Positions 1-4,412 are shown, numbered from the stretch's first letter. The stretch is DNA of 5,661 bases from Bdellovibrionales bacterium (GCA_020434375.1 JAGRAY010000121.1:1-5661); one strand, 5' to 3'. A program made the numbers and translations. Notes: a model not told the origin generated them from the sequence alone.

Positions 1-1
1 T

Positions 2-1798
2 GAAACACTCAATATAAGATTCATCAACCAAAACGGAGCACTCTTGTTCGGAAAAAGAACAAACGAATTGATTGGAAGAAATATCGAAGAATGCGATGCC
101 ATTGGCTCGATCGTTGCGCCGGTGCTTCAAGACATCTTAAAATTGAAAACAGGAATGAGCTGCGATCACGAGATTCCAGAAGAAAACCACCTTCGTGTTT
201 TTCAAGGGAGTTATAGCCCTGTATTGAATGCAGACAACCGGCTTCTTGGTATCTTTTCCGTCCTTCGAGAAGTTACCGATCGCCGCGATATGCTTCGGCA
301 ACTTATAGCATCGAACAAAAGACTAGAGAGCCACGTAAAAACTTTGGAGGTATTTGATATCGTGAGTGAATCGGATCTTTCCGGTCAAATTCTTTATGTG
401 AACGATAGATTTTGTGAAATCACCCAATATTCTCGAGACGAGCTCGTCGGCAAAAACTATCGTATGATCAATTCAGGAACGCACTCGAAGGCTTTTTTTC
501 AGGAAGTGTGGGAAACTATCAGTCGTGGTCAACCATGGTTTGGTGAGTTAAAAAACCGAGCTAAAGATAGTTCAACGTTTTGGTCACAAACCATTATTAC
601 GCCTATTTTAAATGATAATGGAAGTATCGTCCGCTTCCTTTCGATTCAACAGGATATCACGCGGGAACGCGACGAGAGATTTAGGATTGCCGGTGCTTCG
701 CTTCGATTCCGACAAATTTTGGATAGCAACCCTTTGATGGTCGCCGGGTTGGATCTAGAACAAAATGTCCTCTTTTGTAACAAGGCTTTGCTGGAAATCA
801 CCGGCTATAAGAATATGGAGGTCGTTGAAAAAAAATGGTTTGAAACCTTTGTTCCTGCCGATGAAAAACAAGCGATTCAAACGAAGTTTTTAAAATTGTT
901 CGATAAAAAATACCGAATCGTTAAATTTGACTCGCAGATCATAGGTAAAGACGGCGGTTCAAAAAATGTTACCTGGCACGCGACCGTGATAAAGAATCAA
1001 GAGGAAATTGCCTATGGCATTCATCTTCTTGGTGAAGAAAAAAAGGAAGACACCCATGAAACCGACATCCTTCGACAAGATCTTATTGGTTTTGTGTCTC
1101 ATGAATTAAAGGGAGGATTGATATCGATTGAAAGTGGTCTCCAGTTGATTCAAGACAAGTTCGATGAGCCCACCTTCGACCAGATTCAACTGAAATCTAT
1201 CGTTACAAAAATATTATCTAAAGTCACCCACATCGAAGACCTGAGCCGCAACATGATGGAAAATCTCAAACTAGGCTCTCAACCCGTTAAGATTCACGCC
1301 CAACCTATCTCACTTCGAACCGTATTATCTGGAGTTTGGAATCGTATCCTGGAAGAAACACCATCGTCTCATAAACTGATATTTAATCTTCAACTACCAA
1401 AAGAAGACATCACCGTGCAATGGGACCCATTGAAAATCGAACAAATGGAGCGAAACCTGCTATCCAATGCTATTCAATATTCCAAACCTCTTGGAGGAAC
1501 AATTACCCTTTTAGCCAGACAAACGAAGAACAACATTCTCATTGGTATCTCTGATGACGGAATCGGCGTACCACCAGAAAGCCTTGAGTCCATATTTAAC
1601 TTATTCACCCGAGGAATGAACACAGAGCAACAACAAGTCAAACATTTCGGTATCGGACTCAAGCTTTGCAAAGATATCGTTTCACAACATCGAGGTCGTC
1701 TTTGGATCGAATCGAAGCTGAACTTCGGAACAACGATTTTCATATTGCTACCGATAGATCCAAGGGCCCACTCGCCTCTTTCATCACTTGCTGCTTGA
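2..1798 (+). CDS. Multi-PAS sensor histidine kinase, 5'-truncated by the window edge
   Basis: The reading frame is open from base 2 with no stop before it, and the first visible residues already belong to a PAS domain. The real start is therefore upstream, and the TTG at 44 is not a credible start. Of 598 visible residues (numbered from base 2), about 1-94 are the rest of a PAS domain ending in VTDRR. About 120-222 is a second PAS (NSGTHSKAFF, then QQDITRERD) and about 233-344 a third. The HisKA H-box is FVSHELKGGL, with phospho-acceptor His367 (codon 1100-1102). The HATPase domain has an N box (NLLSNAIQYS), a G1 box (DDGIG), an F box (FNLFTRG) and a G2 box (HFGIGLKLC), and it ends with FGTTIFILLP plus a short tail. 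No membrane segment or receiver domain is visible, so this looks like a cytoplasmic kinase that passes phosphate to a separate response regulator not present here. The H-box has GG where most HisKA kinases have T/N-P. The 3' end overlaps the convergent kaiB-like gene by 15 bp. Family assignment is firm; the ligand is unknown. Confidence 0.95.
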   Translation, partial: ETLNIRFINQNGALLFGKRTNELIGRNIEECDAIGSIVAPVLQDILKLKTGMSCDHEIPEENHLRVFQGSYSPVLNADNRLLGIFSVLREVTDRRDMLRQLIASNKRLESHVKTLEVFDIVSESDLSGQILYVNDRFCEITQYSRDELVGKNYRMINSGTHSKAFFQEVWETISRGQPWFGELKNRAKDSSTFWSQTIITPILNDNGSIVRFLSIQQDITRERDERFRIAGASLRFRQILDSNPLMVAGLDLEQNVLFCNKALLEITGYKNMEVVEKKWFETFVPADEKQAIQTKFLKLFDKKYRIVKFDSQIIGKDGGSKNVTWHATVIKNQEEIAYGIHLLGEEKKEDTHETDILRQDLIGFVSHELKGGLISIESGLQLIQDKFDEPTFDQIQLKSIVTKILSKVTHIEDLSRNMMENLKLGSQPVKIHAQPISLRTVLSGVWNRILEETPSSHKLIFNLQLPKEDITVQWDPLKIEQMERNLLSNAIQYSKPLGGTITLLARQTKNNILIGISDDGIGVPPESLESIFNLFTRGMNTEQQQVKHFGIGLKLCKDIVSQHRGRLWIESKLNFGTTIFILLPIDPRAHSPLSSLAA

Positions 1799-2056
1799 TT
1801 GGCGCAAGCCTAAGACTTGTTCCAAACTAGAAATATCACCGACGATTTTTGCAATTGGCAATGGGCTAAACTTAATCACCGTCGGAGTTGCCAAGATACC
1901 ATCAGCTTCGGCCGCATCCGGATATAGAACAACATCAATCTCTTCAATTTCAAATTGCACACTGGAATGCCGCGATTGAAGCGCTTTCAATGCTACTCGT
2001 GCCAACTCAGACACTGGTGATCCACCCGTATAATAAAGACGCAGTGAAATTTTCAT
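1784..2056 (-). CDS. kaiB: KaiB-family (circadian clock-type) protein
   Basis: This 90-residue protein matches KaiB along its length. It has LRLYYTGGSP (cf. LYVAGNTP in cyanobacterial KaiB), then AL-ALQ, IDVVLYPDAAEAD, the hallmark ILATPT (residues 54-59), the P-x-P at 65-67, IVGDIS (71-76) and LEQVLGL. KaiB is a thioredoxin-like protein without the redox CXXC. In cyanobacteria it switches fold to bind KaiC and to compete with SasA. The protein is shorter than cyanobacterial KaiB (102-108 residues), ending RQSSSK without the acidic tail. The ATG at 2056 is the first start after an in-frame TAG 18 bp upstream; no strong ribosome binding site is seen. The gene converges on a PAS histidine kinase and overlaps its end, and kaiC is not in the window. 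An oscillator role is not implied: KaiB outside cyanobacteria has been linked to stress and phase responses. The family is close to certain; the function here is inferred. Confidence 0.93.
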   Translation of the reverse strand: MKISLRLYYTGGSPVSELARVALKALQSRHSSVQFEIEEIDVVLYPDAAEADGILATPTVIKFSPLPIAKIVGDISSLEQVLGLRQSSSK

Positions 2057-2091
2057 CAGAAACTCAAGAATCTATATATTAGATCCAGTGC

Positions 2092-2107
2092 TTTATCTCT
2101 AGATAAA
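2092..2107. promoter_or_regulatory. Perfect palindrome upstream of the kaiB-like gene
   Basis: TTTATCT-CT-AGATAAA is a perfect inverted repeat with 7-bp arms and a 2-bp centre, lying 36-51 bp upstream of the kaiB-like start codon. This is a typical place for an operator bound by a dimeric regulator, close to where the -35/-10 region of that gene should be. No clear -35/-10 pair could be assigned on the minus strand. The operator role is inferred from symmetry and position only. Confidence 0.35.
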
Positions 2108-2203
2108 TCATATTGAACAGCGTTCGAAGTATACTCTGAGTGAGAAGTCACAGATTAGAACTAATGGCACAAAAACAAAAAGATCGATCAGGTGAGCGTT
2201 TGA

Positions 2204-2371
2204 ATGGCTAACTTTACTGAACAAAGTAAAGTTACCACCGCAGTCTGCCAATTACTGCAACAGCCAATTACTGCAACAAACATCCCGTACGTAGTTTATC
2301 CATCAAGATCAAATAGATACACTGCGCCCGCGCGTATCCAATTATCGTTCGAGGCTGCGGCGGTGGAATAG
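2204..2371 (+). CDS. Possible 55-residue small protein, unrecognised
   Basis: This short ORF begins MANFTEQSKVTTAV and ends SFEAAAVE before a TAG. A moderate ribosome binding site, AGGTGA (2190-2195), lies 8 nt before the ATG, which is the main reason for listing it. The perfect 16-bp tandem duplication falls inside it and is not a multiple of three, so it cannot be an ordinary in-frame peptide repeat. A different frame (frame of base 2365) is open from 2317 to the TAA at 2491-2493 and reads GVWQLDKCTFPKPKT. A frameshifted remnant of a protein of about 95 residues is therefore possible. It could equally be chance reading of an RNA or regulatory region. No family was recognised. Confidence 0.22.
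   Translation: MANFTEQSKVTTAVCQLLQQPITATNIPYVVYPSRSNRYTAPARIQLSFEAAAVE
2247..2278. repeat. Perfect 16-bp tandem duplication
   Basis: GCCAATTACTGCAACA occurs twice, back to back, at 2247-2262 and 2263-2278, with no mismatch. A two-copy perfect duplication suggests a recent slippage event or a pair of adjacent binding sites. The unit length is not a multiple of three, so any coding frame through it would be shifted on gain or loss of a copy. Confidence 0.9.
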
Positions 2372-2391
2372 ACACCTGTGGGGTATGGCAG

Positions 2392-2413
2392 TTGGACAAG
2401 TGCACTTTTCCAA
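2392..2413. promoter_or_regulatory. 22-bp palindrome, operator-like
   Basis: Two 11-bp arms, TTGGACAAGTG (2392-2402) and CACTTTTCCAA (2403-2413), are reverse complements apart from one position, with no spacer. The core AAGTGCACTT is a perfect 10-bp palindrome. With no loop, it suits a dimeric DNA-binding protein better than an RNA hairpin. The cognate regulator is unknown. Confidence 0.4.
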
Positions 2414-2458
2414 AGCCGAAGACGGTTTTGATAAACAAAGAAAATCGCTATCATTTGT

Positions 2459-2552
2459 GGGGAACGGAGGTGGCAACAGCTTCACAGTTCTAATTTTTTG
2501 TAAACGTAAGTAGTTGATTTAACTTAGATGGCCAACCTCCGTCCCCTTTTTT
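2459..2552 (+). terminator. Long bulged stem plus T6: terminator or 3' end of a small RNA
   Basis: The arm GGGGAACGGAGGTGGC (2459-2474) pairs with GCCAACCTCCGTCCCC (2531-2546). This gives 4+8+3 base pairs with two single-base bulges (A2463 and A2534), and TTTTTT (2547-2552) follows at once. A GC-rich stem running straight into a T run is the form of an intrinsic terminator read on the plus strand. The 56-nt loop is much larger than usual and contains a minor 5-bp hairpin (TAAGT with ACTTA). It may therefore be the body of a structured small RNA rather than a simple terminator. Either reading implies a plus-strand transcript starting somewhere in 2060-2458. The minus strand lacks a T run on the other side. 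Confidence 0.5.
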
Positions 2553-2666
2553 AAGCGCCTTTGTTTAGGGCGAAAGCCATGGAGCTTTGCTTAAGCAATT
2601 AAAGTAACGTTAAAATTATAAATATTGATTGTCCATTTGGAAAGAATAGATCACGCCCCACGCTCA

Positions 2667-2683
2667 CGTACGGCCCCAGATTC
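2667..2683. repeat. Degenerate half-copy of the REP-like arm
   Basis: CGTACGGCCCCAGATTC matches the right arm and flank of the palindrome at 3235-3251 (CGTACGACCCCAAATTC) at 15 of 17 positions. No matching left arm is present nearby, so this would be a decayed or single-arm copy. A match of this size within 600 bp is suggestive but could be chance around the common CGTACG core. Confidence 0.35.
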
Positions 2684-2760
2684 CTGATAAGCGCTTTTAA
2701 CAAATGTTAACACTATCTTTATTAGATCAGAGTTATACAAACCAATGCGCAACCGCACAA

Positions 2761-2769
2761 TGGTACAAT
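2761..2769 (+). promoter_or_regulatory. Extended -10 promoter of the poly-T lipoprotein gene
   Basis: TGGTACAAT fits the extended -10 form TGnTATAAT with one mismatch. Transcription from it would start near 2776-2777, which is the first base of the ATG. No Shine-Dalgarno-like sequence precedes that ATG, and no good -35 hexamer is seen at 16-18 bp, as tolerated by extended -10 promoters. The simplest reading is a leaderless mRNA. Confidence 0.45.
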
Positions 2770-2776
2770 ACAACAT

Positions 2777-3166
2777 ATGAGAAAAACATTTTTTTTTTTT
2801 TTTTTTCTGTTATCGATTATCTTTTTTATTACTGCATGTAGTGAAACTCCACTTTCATCAGTAGATTTTGAGGGAAGAAGTTACATCCAAAAACTCACAA
2901 TAGAAGGTTTTTGTGACAACGGTGTTTATATTGACATACCAATGAACTGCTCGAATAGTATCACCTTCATGAAAGATGGTGAGGCACATTTAAGAGAAGA
3001 CGACCAAATTACAATCGGAACATTTATCATATCTCATAATATGACTACATCTGCTACCGAAATTATCTACATTGACGACTTTATGAATCGTACGCTTACG
3101 TTTCACTCACAAAATTTAGATGCTATTTATGATTCTCTAAACAATAAATGGGACCATCAGGAATAA
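2777..3166 (+). CDS. Small lipoprotein with poly-T-encoded signal peptide
   Basis: The 129-residue product begins MRKT, then six consecutive Phe, then LLSIIFFITAC. This is a short basic n-region, a very hydrophobic core and the lipobox ITAC with Cys21 as lipidation site. Ser at +2 predicts outer-membrane sorting where the Lol rule applies. The mature part (about 109 residues) has alternating hydrophobic stretches such as SYIQKLTIEGF and TEIIYIDDF, suggesting a small beta-rich domain, with two further Cys (residues 46 and 57) that could form a disulfide. No family was recognised. The six Phe codons are one uninterrupted run of 18 T's, so gain or loss of a T would abolish the product. There is no ribosome binding site; an extended -10 element places the transcript start at the ATG. 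The gene appears more AT-rich than its neighbours and is followed by a REP-like palindrome. Confidence 0.82.
   Translation: MRKTFFFFFFLLSIIFFITACSETPLSSVDFEGRSYIQKLTIEGFCDNGVYIDIPMNCSNSITFMKDGEAHLREDDQITIGTFIISHNMTTSATEIIYIDDFMNRTLTFHSQNLDAIYDSLNNKWDHQE
2789..2806. repeat. 18-T homopolymer inside a signal-peptide coding region
   Basis: Eighteen consecutive T's start at the fifth codon of the lipoprotein gene and encode Phe5-Phe10. Runs of this length are prone to slipped-strand mispairing during replication and to slippage by RNA polymerase, either of which shifts the frame. The length given here is also the kind of count that sequencing can misjudge. Confidence 0.9.
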
Positions 3167-3195
3167 TAGTAGTCGGTCTACGAAGCATTATAAAA

Positions 3196-3250
3196 AATTA
3201 GGGGTCGTACGACATAACCCAAATTGGGTCCAGGCGTACGACCCCAAATT
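3196..3250. repeat. REP-like nested palindromic element
   Basis: The arms AATTAGGGGTCGTACG (3196-3211) and CGTACGACCCCAAATT (3235-3250) pair with one mismatch; the inner 11 bp, GGGGTCGTACG with CGTACGACCCC, are perfect. Between them lies a second perfect palindrome, ACCCAA-A-TTGGGT (3217-3229). The left arm also contains GTCGTACGAC, itself a palindrome, so alternative folds exist. A GC-rich dyad just after a gene, starting GGGGTC and flanked by AATT, resembles the REP sequences dispersed by REP-associated tyrosine transposases. No transposase gene is in the window. Read on the minus strand, the hairpin is followed by TAATTTTTT, so it could also stop transcription in that direction. Confidence 0.75.
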
Positions 3251-3409
3251 CTACTGGAGACCGCCTTACATTTTTTTAAGTTGAATTTCGTTTTGGATCT
3301 ATGGCAAGGTGCGAATATGTTCAGTCACTACTTTAGTGCCTTCGTTTTGAGAACGACCCATCAGGTCTGGTGGGGTTTGCACCCCTACATAATTCTTCAA
3401 CCCAACTAA

Positions 3410-3436
3410 TTCACAGTTTCATTTTAAAATTATATT
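3410..3436 (+). promoter_or_regulatory. Candidate promoter of the secreted cysteine-rich protein
   Basis: TTCACA (3410-3415) and TATATT (3431-3436) each match the sigma-70 consensus at five of six positions, with a 15-bp spacer that is shorter than ideal. A transcript would start near 3443 and give a leader of about 36 nt containing the ribosome binding site. The AT-rich surroundings make chance matches easy. Confidence 0.35.
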
Positions 3437-3467
3437 TTTTGTCTCAAGAGAGGCTTTGGACAGTTCT

Positions 3468-3474
3468 AAGGAGG
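3468..3474 (+). promoter_or_regulatory. Strong ribosome binding site (AAGGAGG)
   Basis: AAGGAGG is a full match to the anti-Shine-Dalgarno core and lies 4 nt before the ATG at 3479, a little close but functional in many genes. It fixes this start codon. It contrasts with the two lipoprotein genes at 2777 and 4494, which have none. Confidence 0.85.
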
Positions 3475-3478
3475 GCTT

Positions 3479-4084
3479 ATGCCTAAAACAATATTTTATT
3501 TTGTCATATCATTCCTTGTCATGATTACCTCTAATGTTAAGGCACAATATTATCGGTGCATAGACTCGGAAGGAAGGGGTTGGGCAGACCCTATATCGAT
3601 GGAGTTGCACAAAGAAAGTGAAAGTCAATTCAAAGCGCATTGTCATAGCTTCGATCGACGAGCGTACTTTAACAAAGACAATGTTGACTTGAAGTTTAGT
3701 TTAGATCTCAATTGTGAAAAACAGACAATCACCCTTGATGCACTCGGATTTCGAATGTACCCAGACGAGCAATGCGACCCTAAGCTATTTCCGGGAAAGA
3801 TCTTGCAACACTTTCCAGATGAGTCGGTTGTCTTTGACTTTTTTGACAAATCTGGAGAGGGCGTTTCTGGACATGAACAAGGAATAAGCATGTCCTACAA
3901 CTTCAAAAAAGAAATTCTGACCCTCAAAAAAAGAATGCTAAAGGTCGTTGAACCTCCTAAATGCACCACTTGCCGGCCATCAAGCGGGTGGGGACCACAA
4001 TGTATATGTGATGCGAGTGATAACAATCGAAGAGAAACGACACACATTTGTGATTACACAGTCACCTTCTACTCCCACAGATAA
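3479..4084 (+). CDS. Secreted cysteine-rich protein of unknown function
   Basis: The 201-residue protein starts with a classical Sec signal peptide (MPKT, hydrophobic core to residue 18, likely cleavage after VKA at residue 22) and no lipobox, so it should be periplasmic or secreted. Mature residues include nine Cys at 27, 55, 79, 99, 162, 165, 174, 176 and 191. The C-terminal cluster CTTC-X8-CIC (162-176) could be a disulfide knot or a metal site; disulfides are likelier outside the cytoplasm. The middle section has beta-like stretches (LKFSLDLNC, KQTITLDALGF, GISMSYNF). No family was recognised. The start is fixed by a strong ribosome binding site. The gene ends 19 bp before a small winged-helix regulator on the same strand, so the two are probably cotranscribed. 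Confidence 0.85.
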   Translation: MPKTIFYFVISFLVMITSNVKAQYYRCIDSEGRGWADPISMELHKESESQFKAHCHSFDRRAYFNKDNVDLKFSLDLNCEKQTITLDALGFRMYPDEQCDPKLFPGKILQHFPDESVVFDFFDKSGEGVSGHEQGISMSYNFKKEILTLKKRMLKVVEPPKCTTCRPSSGWGPQCICDASDNNRRETTHICDYTVTFYSHR

Positions 4085-4091
4085 TTCTATC

Positions 4092-4119
4092 GAAGCAGGC
4101 GCTATGAAGCGCCTGCTTC
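4092..4119 (+). promoter_or_regulatory. Perfect 12-bp hairpin with the winged-helix start codon in its loop
   Basis: GAAGCAGGCGCT (4092-4103) and AGCGCCTGCTTC (4108-4119) are exact reverse complements around the tetraloop ATGA, which holds the ATG of the next gene (4104-4106). Eight of the twelve pairs are G-C. The stem begins 7 bp after the stop of the secreted-protein gene. No T run follows on either strand, so a terminator is not favoured. In RNA it would hide the region just before and after the start codon; in DNA it could be an autoregulatory operator. Confidence 0.8.
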
Positions 4120-4412
4120 TTGAAATTGACGTTATTCGAAGAAGTGTCGTGATTTTCGGGGTCAAAGTAGCGTTAACTCCTATGGAAGTTCAAATCCTGC
4201 ACGCTTTAGTTCAAAGCGATCATGCCTCGATATCTCGAAGCCAATTGATGATTTATATATGGGAGAAACATAGCACACACCTCAATAACCATTTGGACGT
4301 GGCTATTTATCGTCTCAGAACCAAACTTAAAAACCATTTAGATCGACGTGTAACATTGGAGTATTTCAACGGTTATTATCATTTAAAAATCGTGAGCCAC
4401 AGTGGGGAATAG
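4104..4412 (+). CDS. Stand-alone OmpR/PhoB-type winged-helix DNA-binding protein
   Basis: From the ATG at 4104 the product is 102 residues and is nearly all one winged-helix domain of the Trans_reg_C type. It has the lead-in strands (LLLEIDV, VVIFGVKVAL), LTPMEVQILHAL (24-35), the second helix SISRSQLMIYIWE (42-54), the recognition helix LDVAIYRLRTKL (64-75) and the wing VTLEYFNGYYHL (83-94). There is no receiver domain, so it cannot be phosphorylated like PhoB unless a partner supplies that part. The domain starts at about residue 4, which fits this ATG, but that codon sits in the loop of a 12-bp hairpin with only a weak AGG upstream. The same frame is open back to an ATG at 3948, which would add 52 residues antagonistically overlapping the secreted-protein gene; nothing there looks like a domain or has a ribosome binding site. 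Likely role: local transcription regulator, possibly of the genes around it. Confidence 0.8.
   Translation: MKRLLLEIDVIRRSVVIFGVKVALTPMEVQILHALVQSDHASISRSQLMIYIWEKHSTHLNNHLDVAIYRLRTKLKNHLDRRVTLEYFNGYYHLKIVSHSGE

Larger units (their letters stand above)
2057..2776. other. Gene-poor gap rich in palindromes
   Basis: About 720 bp separate the kaiB-like start from the next convincing gene. No long protein frame is present. Going rightwards it holds a 16-bp palindrome (2092-2107), a possible 55-codon ORF (2204-2371), a 9-bp inverted repeat (2209-2217 with 2226-2234), a perfect 16-bp tandem duplication (2247-2278), a 22-bp imperfect palindrome (2392-2413), a long bulged stem with a T6 run (2459-2552), the 12-bp palindrome TTGCTTAAGCAA (2587-2598), TAACGTTA (2605-2612), a half copy of the REP-like arm (2667-2683), AAGCGCTT and TGTTAACA (2705-2712). 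The density of dyad symmetry suggests regulatory DNA and/or an untranslated RNA. No tRNA, rRNA or known riboswitch core was recognised. Confidence 0.6.
3167..3478. other. Intergenic region with REP-like element and a degraded minus-strand frame
   Basis: This 312-bp gap holds the nested palindrome at 3196-3250, a promoter-like pair at 3410-3436 and a strong ribosome binding site at 3468-3474. On the minus strand, one frame is open for 39 codons between TGA (3419-3421) and TAG (3299-3301), including VGVQTPPDLMGRSQNEG. It continues ten more codons to a TAA at 3266-3268, ending IQLKKM. The composition is protein-like, but the frame has no good start and an internal stop, so at most it is a gene remnant. 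The plus-strand frame beginning at 3224 lies partly inside the palindrome and is Trp/His/Phe-rich and unconvincing. Confidence 0.5.

Noticed and set aside
44..46. TTG as start codon of the histidine kinase
   Set aside because: The frame is open to the window edge and the residues before it continue the PAS domain, so the start lies outside the window.
1474..1743. Minus-strand open frame opposite the kinase ATPase domain
   Set aside because: The plus strand here carries the conserved N, G1, F and G2 boxes; the reverse frame is Cys/Pro/Arg-rich and looks like no known protein.
2341..2440. 6S RNA, tmRNA, riboswitch or integron attC site in the gap
   Set aside because: A stretch such as CTGCGGCGGTGG recalls the end of 6S RNA, but the closing stem and central bubble could not be traced, and no attC core sites or riboswitch core motifs were found.
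3360..3395. tRNA-like or terminator hairpin GGGGTTTGCACCCC
   Set aside because: It is a 4-bp stem with no T run and no tRNA arms or conserved T-loop sequence around it.
3643..3891. Minus-strand open frame inside the secreted-protein gene
   Set aside because: It lies opposite a gene with a signal peptide and a strong ribosome binding site, and its own composition is not protein-like.
3948..4103. N-terminal extension of the winged-helix protein by 52 residues
   Set aside because: It overlaps the well-supported secreted-protein gene, has no ribosome binding site and shows no recognisable domain; the winged helix begins right after the ATG at 4104.
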